Of a stretch of DNA of 64,000 nucleotides, positions 26,997 to 35,703 are shown piece by piece. Origin of the DNA: Streptomyces triculaminicus (GTDB taxonomy: Bacteria > Actinomycetota > Actinomycetes > Streptomycetales > Streptomycetaceae); NCBI RefSeq assembly GCF_017349075.1, contig NZ_JAFMOF010000006.1, positions 83,554 to 147,553 of the forward strand, in the 5' to 3' direction. Position numbers and translations under genes: made by a program. Below the pieces are notes generated by a model, which worked only from the letters and a program-made list of their open reading frames with translations, did no database searches and was not told where the DNA came from. The number at the start of each line of letters is the position of its first letter. Positions within the stretch are counted from its first letter, which is position 1.

Positions 26997-27318
26997 TCAG
27001 TGGCCCATGCCCAGCCCGCCGTCGACCGGGACGACGGCCCCGGTGATGTACGACGCCTCCGGGGAGGCCAGGAAGCGCACCGTGCCGGCGACCTCCTCGG
27101 CCCGCGCCGGGCGGCCCGGCGGCACCTGACCCAGCGTGCGGTCGCGGACGGCGGGCACGAGCCTCTTGGTCATGTCGGTCTCCACGAACCCCGGGGCGAC
27201 CACGCTGAACGTGATGCCGCGCGAGCCTGGTTCGCGCGCCGGCGAACGGGCGAGGCCGACCAAGGCCGCCTTGGACGCGGCATAGTTGGCTTGTCCGGCC
27301 GCACCGTCGGCCAGCTCG
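26997..27318 (-). pseudogene. C-terminal half of a FabG-like SDR
   Basis: The stretch reads GQANYAASKAALVGLAR, including the catalytic Tyr and Lys, then VVAPGFVETDMTKRL, ASYITGAVVPVDGGLGMGH. This is the second half of a 3-oxoacyl-ACP-reductase-type SDR. The Rossmann half is gone. Upstream it is fused in frame to a kinase fragment, so it is a deletion product rather than a gene. Confidence 0.75.
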
Positions 27319-27845
27319 AAGTGGCTGCCGGCGGGCAGGGTCATCTTCTGGTAATCCACCCGCGACTTTATCCTCGTCATGTCGTCGGGAGCCGTGCTGC
27401 CGCTGGTGTCGCTGTTCGTCAGGGCGTACCCCGCCATGGCGCTGACGGTCACGGCGAGTGCGCCCAGGGCCGTGAACAGGACGGTGCGCATGGCGCGTTT
27501 CCGTGGCGGCTTCGGGGCGTGCGAGGGCGGCTTCGGGACGTATGAGGGCGGTGGGGCGGGCGGGGACGGCGGCACGACCACGGTGAGCGGGGCCGTGAGC
27601 GCCGGGCCGGAAGCCGGTGGCCGCTGCGCGATGCCCGCCGCGACCCCGGCCGGCAACCAGCCCTCGCCACGCCGCAGCTGGGTGTCGTCGCCCGCGGCGC
27701 GGCACAGGTCGATGACCGTGGACAGCGCCGGGCGCTGTCCCGGGTCCTTGGCCAGGCACTGGGCTACGAGGTCTTGCAGCTCTGTCGGCACTGCGGACAG
27801 GTTCGGTTCCTGGTGGACGATGCGGTAGAGCACATGGGTCCCGGT
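27319..27845 (-). pseudogene. C-terminal part of a Ser/Thr protein kinase
   Basis: The stretch starts inside a kinase domain at YRIVHQEPNLSAVPTELQDL and CLAKDPGQRPALSTVIDLC, the last kinase helices. A Pro-rich juxtamembrane linker follows (VVPPSPPAPPPSYVPKPPSH), then a membrane helix (VLFTALGALAVTVSAMAGYA) and a short extracytoplasmic part. ATP-binding and catalytic loops are missing. It joins the FabG remnant in the same frame. Confidence 0.75.
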
Positions 27846-28267
27846 AGGAACGGAACGGGGAATCGGTGTTGCTGTGAAACTTTTTGACAGCTGATCGGCT
27901 CTCGGTCGTTTCCCCAGATCACGCACTCGCTCTGGTGGACCGTGGTGATCACCACGGTGCCGCCGATCGAGATCCGCTTGGTTCGGGTGACCGTGCAGCA
28001 GTTCGCGGAACCGGCCGGGGTGGGCGAAGGGGCCGGTGATCTGGAGAACGGCACCGTGGTTGCGTGCGGCCCGTCGCCATTCCCGGGGCACGGGCAGCAG
28101 CCCGGTGAACCACGGCAGGCCGCCGGGCCGGGTCACCGTCAGCTGCTGCCCGTCCGGTTCGAGTACGGCGGCCCAGCCGGGGTGGGGCCGGTCCGGCCCG
28201 CTCAGCCGTCGGCGGCGAGCACCGGCAGACCGGGCTGACCGGGTGGTTGCGGATAGAAGACGGCAGG
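27846..28267 (-). pseudogene. Decayed coding stretch of unknown identity
   Basis: Coding-like segments in two frames: GLPWFTGLLPVPREWRRAAR in one, and RISIGGTVVITTVHQSECVI in another, nearer the kinase fragment. They may derive from one lost gene. No family is recognised. Confidence 0.35.
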
Positions 28268-28993
28268 TCAACCGGATGCGGGCCGCAGATTGTTGATGAG
28301 CAGGCCGAGGGCGAACTCGAAGCGGTCGTGTCCGGTGCCGGAGATCAGCTCGGCGGCATGGCGTCGAGTCTGTGGGAATTTCTCGGCAGGCAGTGCGGTG
28401 AAGCGGTCCAACAACTCCTCCTGGCTGAGCACCCATTCCTGATCCTGGTGCCGGCGCCGTTGCTGGACCAGCGACTGCTCCAGTGCATAGGCGCTGACGT
28501 AGAGGGACAGCGCGTCGCGGGCCCATCCGGCCGTCCTCGGGTCGATGCCGCCTGCGAGCAGGATCGCCAGGATTCCTTCGCCGACCCGCAGCGTTTCCAG
28601 GTTGGTCGACGCCATGGCCAGCGCGGCGCGCGAGACTCCGGGGTATTTCAGATACAGGTCGCGGATCTGTGTGTACACCGCGAGCAGCTGCTCGCGCCAG
28701 GCAGCCGGGTCCGGTTCGGGGAGCACGACCTCGGCGTAGAGCCTGCCGATCAGCAGATCGTCGATGTCGTCCTTGTTGACGATGTGCGCGTACAGCGACG
28801 ACGGACCGGTGCCGAGCACGGCGGCGACCCGGCGGATGGTCAGCGCGTCATACCCCTCGGTGGCGACGACTTCCAGGGCGGCGTCGGTGATCCGTTCGAC
28901 GGTGATCGGCTTCTTGCGTGGTGCCGACGCGGCGACCGCCGCTGCAGGTTGGGCGTGGCGAGCTGCGCGGCGTTGGCGGGGGTCGGCGGACAT
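28268..28993 (-). CDS. TetR-family regulator of the adjacent monooxygenase
   Basis: A 241-residue TetR repressor. The helix-turn-helix is ITDAALEVVATEGYDALTIR and VLGTGPSSLYAHIVNKDDI. The C-terminal ligand domain contains WARDALSLYVSAYALEQSLV and resembles the TetR_C_1 type. The ATG at 28993 is used; a GTG three codons upstream is possible. It is divergent from the FAD monooxygenase, with a perfect palindrome in the gap, so it likely represses both genes until a ligand binds. Confidence 0.9.
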   Translation of the reverse strand: MSADPRQRRAARHAQPAAAVAASAPRKKPITVERITDAALEVVATEGYDALTIRRVAAVLGTGPSSLYAHIVNKDDIDDLLIGRLYAEVVLPEPDPAAWREQLLAVYTQIRDLYLKYPGVSRAALAMASTNLETLRVGEGILAILLAGGIDPRTAGWARDALSLYVSAYALEQSLVQQRRRHQDQEWVLSQEELLDRFTALPAEKFPQTRRHAAELISGTGHDRFEFALGLLINNLRPASG

Positions 28994-29013
28994 GCCGACC
29001 ACTATATCTTGAC

Positions 29014-29047
29014 ACGATCTAAGTTCGTTAAATAGAACTTAGATCGT
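29014..29047. promoter_or_regulatory. Perfect palindromic operator between TetR and FAD monooxygenase
   Basis: ACGATCTAAGTTC (29014-29026) and its exact complement GAACTTAGATCGT (29035-29047) flank an 8-bp AT-rich spacer. A second, near-perfect palindrome, CGAACTAAGTTCG, lies at 29053-29065. The AAGTTC core is shared. This is a strong candidate for the TetR binding site. Confidence 0.8.
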
Positions 29048-29087
29048 AAGGACGAACTAAGTTCGCATCGATGTCCGGAGGTGTGTG

Positions 29088-30212
29088 ATGCGAGTTTCCG
29101 TTGTCGGAGCCGGTCTGGGAGGTCTGGCTCTCGCGCAGGGTCTGCGTGGTGCCGGGATCGAGGCCGACGTGTTCGAGCGCGACCCGGGGATCGTCGCACG
29201 GTTCCAGGGCTACCGGCTCGTGCTGAGCCAGACCGGTTTCCAGGCGGTGCGCGACTGCCTGCCGACGCGCTGGCACCCGCTGCTGGGCGAGATCGTCATG
29301 GACGCCTCTGCCGAACAGCTGATCCTGGACCCGCAGCTGAACGAGATCGGCAGGCTCGGCGCGGGCTGGACCGGCATCGTGATCGACCGGCAGGTGCTGC
29401 GACACCTGTTGCTGACGGGCCTGACCGTGCACACCGATGCCGCGCTGACCGGCTACGACGTGATGGCCGACGGCAAGGTCCAAGCCCGGTTCGCCCGCCG
29501 CGACCCGGCCACCGCCGACCTGCTCGTCGGCGCGGACGGCGTCACCTCCGCGGTCCGCGCGGTGCTCTCGCCACAGACCACCCCGACCGACACCGGCGTC
29601 CGGTTCGTCATCGGCCGCACCCCGCTGACCGACGAGTTCGCCGGCCTGTCCAAGGCCTACGGCTCGAAGATCACGGGCGACGGCGTCAGCCTGCTGCTCG
29701 GCGCGATGCGCTTCCGTACCCCGCCGAAGCAGGCCGCCGAGCAACTGGCCCCCGAAGTCACGCTGCCCGACATCGGCGACTACGTGCGCTGGGCCATGAT
29801 CCTGCCGCCGAACGGCTCGCTGGGGGACCTGACCGCGCAGGACGCCGTGCTGTCCAGGACGGAAGGTTGGCACCCACAGCTGCGCGCGCTGATCGAGCAG
29901 GCCGACCCGGACAACAGCACGCTGCTGTCCATCCGGGTGGTCAAGCCCAGTGAGCGCTGGGCGTCCGGCCCGGTCACGCTGCTCGGCGACGCGATCCACG
30001 CCACCTCCCCGACCGGCGGCAACGGCGCGAACACCGCGCTGCGCGATGCCGACCTGCTGCGCCGCTGCCTGATCGAGGCCAACGAAGGCCGCCAGGATCT
30101 GCTCAGCGCGGTCGACGACTACGAGCGGCAGATGTTCGAGTACGGCGCCGAGGCCGTGCGCAGCAGTCTCGAGAAGCTGCCCGCCTTCGCCCCCGAAGCG
30201 AAACTGTCCTGA
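29088..30212 (+). CDS. FAD-dependent monooxygenase (aromatic hydroxylase/TetX type)
   Basis: A 374-residue group A flavoprotein hydroxylase. The N-terminal FAD motif is VSVVGAGLGGLALAQGL, a middle motif is DLLVGADGVTSAVRAVL, and the C-terminal FAD motif is LLGDAIHATSPTGGNGANTA. It oxidises an aromatic or polyketide-like compound with NAD(P)H and oxygen; such enzymes often inactivate antibiotics. GGAGG precedes the ATG at 29088 by 6 nt. Its divergent TetR neighbour and operator suggest substrate induction. Confidence 0.9.
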   Translation: MRVSVVGAGLGGLALAQGLRGAGIEADVFERDPGIVARFQGYRLVLSQTGFQAVRDCLPTRWHPLLGEIVMDASAEQLILDPQLNEIGRLGAGWTGIVIDRQVLRHLLLTGLTVHTDAALTGYDVMADGKVQARFARRDPATADLLVGADGVTSAVRAVLSPQTTPTDTGVRFVIGRTPLTDEFAGLSKAYGSKITGDGVSLLLGAMRFRTPPKQAAEQLAPEVTLPDIGDYVRWAMILPPNGSLGDLTAQDAVLSRTEGWHPQLRALIEQADPDNSTLLSIRVVKPSERWASGPVTLLGDAIHATSPTGGNGANTALRDADLLRRCLIEANEGRQDLLSAVDDYERQMFEYGAEAVRSSLEKLPAFAPEAKLS

Positions 30213-30667
30213 GGCCGAAATTCACCTTGTGCGATCGACCGGACCCGCCCGGTCGTGGGCATGAACGGCGTCGTGCAGGTGCTGGTGCTGGTCGTGCATC
30301 CGGCGATGCCTAACCCGGCAATCCCGTCCGGCCGTCGCGCTCGGGCTGGTCAGGCCGCGGCCCGGCACTCGGGTACCGCCGTCGGGGACTCCGCCGACCC
30401 CTCGACGAACGACAACGTGTTCCCGCTGATCAGCGACTCGGACACGTTCAAGGCCGTGGCCTTGTTGACGGCTTCACGGACCCGCTCGGCCCGGCGGCGC
30501 CGCCACGCGGCCGTACGACACGAAGGCCGATCGTAGACCTGGTCCCTGCGGTGCCCGTGACCTGGGACGAAGCGCTTCCCGCAGACGGGGGCAGGCGTGG
30601 GAGACCTCGGCCTCGCGCCCGTCGATAATGGCGAAGCCGATCTCGACCGCCTCGGCCTGGTGGCGCC
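30213..30667. other. Stretch without a confident gene
   Basis: Only scattered coding-like scraps are seen. A plus-strand stretch near 30385-30480 reads DSADPSTNDNVFPLISDSD, and the antisense frame is equally open. No domain, repeat or RNA gene was recognised. Confidence 0.3.
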
Positions 30668-30958
30668 GTGATCCCGCTCGGTGAGCTCGGCCTGGGCCCA
30701 CGCGGCGCGGAACTCCCCCAGGCCCTGCACAACAAGCTGCAGGAGTCACGGCGGCAGGCCCGGGAGGAGGCGGCCACGTGGCGGGAGAGCGAGGCCCGGT
30801 ACGCCCGTCAGCTGCGCGCGGCCCAGCGGCGAGCACAAGCCGCTCGTCGCCCAGCGCCGCCGCCTGCCCCGGTACCGACGGGCGGACTGCGGTGCACGGT
30901 GTGCGGGCGGGCCTTGGCGCCAGAGCTGGCGAAGGCGGGTCGGCACATTCTGTGCTGA
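30668..30958 (+). CDS. Small coiled-coil protein with C-terminal CxxC ribbon
   Basis: A 96-residue frame. The first two thirds form a charged helix (KLQESRRQAREEAATWRESE onward) likely to be a coiled coil. A Pro/Ala linker leads to LRCTVCGRALAPELAKAG and HILC, suggesting half of a zinc ribbon with a final Cys. No function is known. The start is uncertain and no good ribosome site is visible. Confidence 0.45.
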   Translation: MIPLGELGLGPRGAELPQALHNKLQESRRQAREEAATWRESEARYARQLRAAQRRAQAARRPAPPPAPVPTGGLRCTVCGRALAPELAKAGRHILC

Positions 30959-31097
30959 GCACGCTGTCGCTGGAACTGCCTCTGCCAGCAGGCCGACGGT
31001 ACGGCACACTCCTGGTGTGACCACAGCGCACCCGCGCGGCCGCGCCCTCCACACCCTCATATCGCCTGGCACCGAGCCGACCGCCGGCGAGCCGACC

Positions 31098-31462
31098 ATG
31101 GACCTCACCAGCGGTGCGGCCCCCGGCGTGGAAGAGCATGCTGACGCTGTTGCCGAGGCCGCGTGCCGCCTCGTCGACTCCGCGCGCGACGGGGGCTGGA
31201 GCGCTACCGCGGTGGAGGATGCCGTCGACGCGATCGACTATCTCGTCGAGGCGCTCTCCGCCCTGGCCCCCGAGCCGCCCGGATCCTCGCCGACGTCCCG
31301 ACCGCGACCGCGGTCCTGCTGAAGCACCTCGAGGAAACCCAGCGGGGAGAGCAGCCGGCACCGCCACCGGGGGGGCGGCAGTGTGCGGCGAGAGCGGCGC
31401 CGGCTCGGGCCTGGTTGGCAAGGTGCTCAGGCCTAGCCCTCTGTGGGATTCAGCCAAGGTGA
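31098..31462 (+). pseudogene. Small hypothetical protein with a frameshift
   Basis: From the ATG at 31098 the frame reads EEHADAVAEAACRLVDSARD and AVEDAVDAIDYLVEALSALA, a helical coding stretch. Near 31280 the coding signal moves to another frame, which continues RILADVPTATAVLLKHLEET. Joined it would be a helical protein of about 90-120 residues. Unrecognised. Either decay or a one-base error. Confidence 0.45.
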
Positions 31463-31471
31463 GCGAGATGA

Positions 31472-31716
31472 TCAGCCGCCAACCTCGCTTTCCATGACAT
31501 CGATGCTGCCGTTGTCTTCAAGCTCCAGGGATGCCGATGTGTCCGTTGAGTTGATGCGGCCACCGTCGACGAGGAAGCGGACGCTGCCCGGGCTCTCGCC
31601 GGTCTTGCTGCAGTACGCCTCCATCAACTTCCGGAGGGCGTGTCCATCTTGATCTGGAAAGAGATCTCCCCGTCGCCGCTCATGACCTTCAGGTTGATGA
31701 CGGTGTAGTCGCTCAT
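31472..31716 (-). CDS. SUMO-like ubiquitin-fold protein with C-terminal Gly-Gly (one frameshift)
   Basis: Read leftward from the ATG at 31716 (GAGAGG upstream), the first 27 residues MSDYTVINLKVMSGDGEISF...IKMDTP run in one frame. After a CCC run (31636-31638) the rest continues in the next frame: LRKLMEAYCSKTGESPGSVR, FLVDGGRINSTDTSASLELE, DNGSIDVMESEVGG. Adding one C restores an 81-residue protein. The order INLKV, KLM-AYC, RF--DG--IN-TDT, LE-ED, IDV and terminal GG is that of eukaryotic SUMO/Smt3. It ends exactly at Gly-Gly, so no processing would be needed for conjugation. No E1, E2 or deconjugase gene is seen nearby. The frameshift may be a homopolymer error. Confidence 0.75.
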
Positions 31717-31782
31717 GTACGCGCCTCTCTGCGGGTGTGGTCCGAAGAGCAGCCGTTCCAGCGCGTTGCGCAGGGTCGCGGG

Positions 31783-32040
31783 TCAGCTGCCGCACGTCCA
31801 GATGATCCGGCCGACGCACGCGTCGGACCAGTCGCCAGCGGTGCAGTCACGCCAACCCTGATGCGGCAGCGCCACGCCCGGACACTCTAGGCCCTGGGTG
31901 CAGGACATCGAGCCGTCCCGGTGGTCCAGCTGGAAGCCACCAGACCAGTCGGCCGTGCCAGTGAGCGTGGCCGACCGCCTGTCGGTGCAAACGACCGTTT
32001 GACGACAGGCGTGGTGAGGGTGGGGCGACCTCGATCCAGG
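31783..32040 (-). pseudogene. C-terminal Cys-rich fragment of an unidentified protein
   Basis: The minus strand reads TLTGTADWSGGFQLDHRDGS, MSCTQGLECPGVALPHQGWR and DCTAGDWSDACVGRIIWTCG before a stop at 31783. Six closely spaced cysteines suggest an extracytoplasmic, disulfide-bonded domain. No start or signal peptide is present, so it is probably a tail left from a longer secreted protein. Confidence 0.4.
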
Positions 32041-32101
32041 CCAAATGCCGCACTCCGCCGCGATTTTCAACGGATCCCGACGCCTCGCAGCCGCACCCTT
32101 C

Positions 32102-33607
32102 CTACTCGCCGTCCGGATCGGCTGCGGGCGATTGCGTCGTGCTGTCCGCGACGCGACGGGCACGGACGATGCCCCATCCCACCAGTGCCGCGGCCAAGAC
32201 CGTGAGCACGATCCCAGCCAAGGTGACCGCCTCGCGGAACTCCGTGGTCTGGTCAGTGCTCCAGCTCGATGTGGCGATGTCGCCAGTGAAGAGCGCTGCG
32301 AGGATGGTCCCGCTGACAGCGACGCCGATTCCCGTGGCGACTTCGCTGGCGGTATCCACCAGCGCTGCTCCAATGGTGGTGCGGTTGGTCGGGAGGCCAC
32401 GCATCACGTTGGTCCCGGCGACGACACCTACGACGCGCATCCCGGCGGCGACGAGCACGAGCGCGAAGGCGACCCACACATACCCGAAGCGGCCCAGCAG
32501 CCCGTAGACGGCGAGCCCGCACACGACGGCTCCGGCGCTGAGCCAGGCGGCTTTGTCGAGACCGACGCGCGTGACCAGCGGACCGATGAGAGCACCGCCG
32601 GCGATGAGTACGACGACCTGCGGCAGCATTCCAAGGGCCGCTTGAGCGGGCGTCCAGCCCCAGTCGAGCTGAAGCTGCAGGGTCACGAGGTAGCCGAGGC
32701 CGGCGACTGCGAGGCCCGACGCGCCCTTGAATGCCAGCCCGCTGGACACGAGTGGGCGAGCGACGAGTTCGAGGTCGAGCAGCGGATAGCGGGCGGAGCG
32801 CCCGCGGACGACGAACATCGCGGCCATCACGATGGCCGCTGCCGTGGTCAGCCACGGGAGAGGCGACGCGGCGCCCGCGTCGACGAACAGCGTCGGTGCG
32901 ACCAGCGCGAGAACGATCGCGGCCGTGCCGAACAGGGCGCCCGCGCCGTCGATCGGGTCGCGGTGCAGCTCGTCCTCCCTGTCGGCGGGGATGCCGCGTC
33001 GAATGCCGATGAACGCGAGTGCGGCGGTCGGCACGTTCACCAGCACCAGCACTTGCCACGGAGCGAACGCGAGCACGAAGCCGCCGACCGTGGGCCCGAT
33101 CGCGAGTCCGACCAAGCCCACTGTCGAGATCAGCGTCGTCGCACGGACACGGAGCTCGTCTTCGTCGAACAGACGGAACGCCAAGGCGAGGGAGCCTGGC
33201 GTCGTCATCGCAGCCGCGACACCCATCGCCGCACGTACCGCGATGAGCTGCTCCGCCGTGGTGACGAACGCGGTTGCCAGACTTGCCGCACCCAGCAGCA
33301 CCAGCCCGACCAGCATGATCTTGCGGCGACCGACCCGGTCGGCCAGCGCGCCGAGGGCCAGCATCAGTCCGCCGAACACGACGGCATACACGCCCGTGAC
33401 CCACTGCAACACTGTTGTCGACGCCGAGAGCTGGCGGCCGATGGTCGGCAGTGCGACGTTGAGGATCGAGTTGTCGAGCATCTCGAACAGAAACACCGCT
33501 GACAACCCGGCGAGGGCTATCCCCGCTTCACGTAGGGAACGTGGCGAACGGGACGCTTCGGTGAGAGCGTCGGCCTTATCGACAGTTCCAGTACGACGGA
33601 CATTCAC
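32102..33607 (-). CDS. MFS drug exporter, DHA2 (14-helix) family
   Basis: A 501-residue proton-driven exporter. The first helix, FLFEMLDNSILNVALPTIG, carries the D-x-tri-x-N-VALP signature of DHA2 transporters. GALADRVGRRKIMLVGLVLL is the loop 2-3 motif, and GPTVGGFVLAFAPWQVLVLV is motif C. About 14 helices can be counted. The GTG at 33607 is preceded by AAGGAG at 6 nt and is chosen over an upstream open frame. No regulator is adjacent. The substrate may be an antibiotic or dye. Confidence 0.9.
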   Translation of the reverse strand: MNVRRTGTVDKADALTEASRSPRSLREAGIALAGLSAVFLFEMLDNSILNVALPTIGRQLSASTTVLQWVTGVYAVVFGGLMLALGALADRVGRRKIMLVGLVLLGAASLATAFVTTAEQLIAVRAAMGVAAAMTTPGSLALAFRLFDEDELRVRATTLISTVGLVGLAIGPTVGGFVLAFAPWQVLVLVNVPTAALAFIGIRRGIPADREDELHRDPIDGAGALFGTAAIVLALVAPTLFVDAGAASPLPWLTTAAAIVMAAMFVVRGRSARYPLLDLELVARPLVSSGLAFKGASGLAVAGLGYLVTLQLQLDWGWTPAQAALGMLPQVVVLIAGGALIGPLVTRVGLDKAAWLSAGAVVCGLAVYGLLGRFGYVWVAFALVLVAAGMRVVGVVAGTNVMRGLPTNRTTIGAALVDTASEVATGIGVAVSGTILAALFTGDIATSSWSTDQTTEFREAVTLAGIVLTVLAAALVGWGIVRARRVADSTTQSPAADPDGE

Positions 33608-33867
33608 TGCGCACTCCTTCGAGGGGAAGAAGTGGCGGTCCGTCCGGTACCGCGTACGCGCGCGTGGCCCTGCTTCATCGACAAGCGTCGATGCCCAGCA
33701 GTGAACACGCGTTTTTACTTCGAGTGCCCCCATACTACGACAGGCTCGGAGATCACGTCGCGGCGCTCCGCCGCTACAGGGCTTCACTCAACACTCGAAC
33801 CCGACTTGGCCGAGACCACCACAGCACAGAACAGATCGACATAGCTGCGAGGGGTTGGCCGGCGCGC

Positions 33868-33971
33868 TCACCCCTCGCCCTCGTCGTCCTCGTCCAGCTC
33901 GGGGCGGGTCGGCTCCTCGGCGAACTTCCCGTACGCCTCCGCCTGCTCATCAGTCAGAACTCCACCGGCAC
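33868..33971 (-). mobile_element. N-terminal fragment of a Tn3-family transposase
   Basis: The minus strand starts GTG-CCG-GTG-GAG-TTC. After a one-base shift it reads LTDEQAEAYGKFAEEPTRPE L before a stop at 33868. This matches the start of the DUF4158 domain at the head of Tn3-type transposases. The rest of the transposase is missing. Confidence 0.55.
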
Positions 33972-34424
33972 GAGGAGACCGTAGCCAGCCCCGGCACCCG
34001 TCCGGCGATCTTTCCGCGAACCCCAGCGGAGCCCCCAGCCGGTGTGCCAGCCGACCATGATCGTTCTCAGCGCCAACCGCTGTACCGATGTTCCCCGCGG
34101 CCGCTGACCCCCGCGGGTTCGTGGAAACTGAAGGTTCTTCAGCTCGAACCCGAGGGTGCGGTGCCCTGATTCTCGGGGATGGCCCCGTGGGTTCGGGGTC
34201 AACTCGCGAGGTAATGGGGATCTTTGAATCTCCTCACCCTGTGCTGACGATGGCCCCGGAGTTGCTCGCCTTGATTCCTCAGGCGTGCAAGTGCTGATCT
34301 GCGGGTGGATGCCGAACTTGAGGGCTGGCTCTTGGTCGGGTGGCTGGGTGGGCACGAGGGCTGGGACGGGGCGGTCTGGGGTGGGTGGGTCTCTCTCGTG
34401 GGCGGAACAGGTGTGGGAGCGAGC
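33972..34424. other. Gene-free stretch beside the Tn3 fragment
   Basis: No frame looks coding. Base composition is a little less GC-biased than in neighbouring genes. It may include the remains of the Tn3-type end, but I could not identify the inverted repeat. Confidence 0.35.
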
Positions 34425-34784
34425 TCAGGGTTCGATGGCGAGGTGTTCGATGAGGTCGTCGCGCAGCGTGAACCGATAGCGGAGATCGATGGTGCCGCCG
34501 GGGAAGTTGCCTTCGAGGTGGTGTGTGGCGATGTAGTGGGCCGTGTCAGTCTCCTGAGCGTTCGTGAGGTGGATGGTGTAGGTGAATTCGGTGGCGGATC
34601 GGTCCAGCCACCGCTCAATCGCGGCGCTGCCCTGGTAGGTGTTGCCGTCGTCGATCACTGTGGCGTCGTCGGTGAACGTCGTGACCGCGGTGGCGGTGTC
34701 GTGGGCGCGGTGCGCTGTGAGGTAGCGGGTGATCACCTCGGGCAGGTCGTCCGGGGTGATGGTCCGGGGCTGGTTGTCGTGCAT
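34425..34784 (-). CDS. SnoaL-like/NTF2-fold protein
   Basis: A 119-residue protein of the NTF2/SnoaL fold: LPEVITRYLTAHRAHDTATA, VTTFTDDATVIDDGNTYQGS, AAIERWLDRSATEFTYTIH and ending DDLIEHLAIEP. This order is typical of SnoaL-like polyketide cyclases and small isomerase-like proteins. AGGAG lies upstream of the ATG at 34784. It follows the SDR gene by 25 bp on the same strand and is probably co-transcribed with it. Confidence 0.85.
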   Translation of the reverse strand: MHDNQPRTITPDDLPEVITRYLTAHRAHDTATAVTTFTDDATVIDDGNTYQGSAAIERWLDRSATEFTYTIHLTNAQETDTAHYIATHHLEGNFPGGTIDLRYRFTLRDDLIEHLAIEP

Positions 34785-34809
34785 GACGCTCCTGATGGTG
34801 GTGGCGGGT

Positions 34810-35595
34810 TCAGACGGTGGGGGTGGTGCCGCCGTCGATGACGTGTTCGGCGCCGACGATGGCCGAGGCGCGGTCGGAAACGAGGAAGGCGACGAGCTCG
34901 GCAACTTCCTCGGGCTGGTTGGGACGGCCGAGCGGGATGCCTCCCAGGGAGTCCATGAGCCGGCCCAGCGCCGCTTCCTGGGTGATACCGGCGTCGTGGG
35001 CGATCCGGGCGACGAGGTTGTCGGCGGCCGAGGTCTGGACGAAGCCAGGTGAGACGGTGTTGACGCGGATGCCGTGGGGGGCCACCTCGTTGGCCAGTCC
35101 TTTGCTGTAGGTCGTCAGGGCGGCTTTGGCGGCGGCGTAGGCCAGGGTGCCGTTCCACAGCGGCATGCGGCGCTGGATCGAGGTGACGTGCACGATCGCG
35201 CCCCTGCCTTTGGCGAGCATGTGCGGTAGGAGTGCGCGGTCCAGGCGGACGGCGGCCAGCAGGTTCGTGTTCAGCTCCTTTGCCCAGTCGTCCTCGCCGA
35301 GCGCGGCGAATCCTCCTGCCGGTGCCTCGGAGCCGCCGAGGGTGTTGACCAGGATGTCGACGCCTCCCACGCGGGCGTCCACCTCGGAGGCGACGTGGGC
35401 GGCGCCTTGGGCGGTGGACAGGTCGGCGGCGATGAAGGCCTTCTCCTCGACGTCGTCGGGGCGGCTGCGGGCGGTGACCAGCACGGTCGCGCCGGCCTGG
35501 GCCAGGCGTCGGGCGATGGCGGCTCCGGTGCCCTTGGTGCCGCCGGTGACCAGAGCGCGTCGGCCTTCGAGGGATTCGCTGATGGATGTGGTCAC
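34810..35595 (-). CDS. Short-chain dehydrogenase/reductase
   Basis: A 261-residue classical SDR. ALVTGGTKGTGAAIARRL is the cofactor loop. The Ser comes from VHVTSIQRRMP, and the catalytic Tyr and Lys from LAYAAAKAALTTYSKG. Note that VDILVNTLGGSE replaces the usual NNAG. PLGRPNQPEEVAELVAFL is the conserved C-terminal segment. First gene of a two-gene unit, divergent from an HxlR regulator with a clear palindrome between them. NAD(P)H-dependent; substrate unknown. Confidence 0.9.
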   Translation of the reverse strand: MTTSISESLEGRRALVTGGTKGTGAAIARRLAQAGATVLVTARSRPDDVEEKAFIAADLSTAQGAAHVASEVDARVGGVDILVNTLGGSEAPAGGFAALGEDDWAKELNTNLLAAVRLDRALLPHMLAKGRGAIVHVTSIQRRMPLWNGTLAYAAAKAALTTYSKGLANEVAPHGIRVNTVSPGFVQTSAADNLVARIAHDAGITQEAALGRLMDSLGGIPLGRPNQPEEVAELVAFLVSDRASAIVGAEHVIDGGTTPTV

Positions 35596-35646
35596 GGTGT
35601 GCTCCGTTCCCGGGCGCGGGTATACGAGGCGCCGCTCCCGCCTCGA

Positions 35647-35683
35647 CTGCTAAAATAGAAGCCACTAACTTCGATTTTAGCAG
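35647..35683. promoter_or_regulatory. Palindromic operator between SDR and HxlR genes
   Basis: CTGCTAAAATAGAAG (35647-35661) and CTTCGATTTTAGCAG (35669-35683) form a 15-bp inverted repeat with one mismatch and a 7-bp centre. It covers most of the divergent promoter gap. It is the likely HxlR binding site. Confidence 0.75.
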
Positions 35684-35703
35684 TAACCGAGGGGATGGTC
35701 GCC

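Noticed and set aside
26997..28526. A genuine 509-residue kinase-reductase fusion enzyme
   Set aside because: Both parts lack their catalytic halves and the upstream section is non-homologous, so a deletion product is more likely.
31472..31819. A 115-residue protein starting at 31819 instead of the SUMO-like start
   Set aside because: Its first 50 residues are Arg/His-rich and non-coding in character. The ATG at 31716 in the neighbouring frame supplies the expected SUMO-like N-terminal strand.
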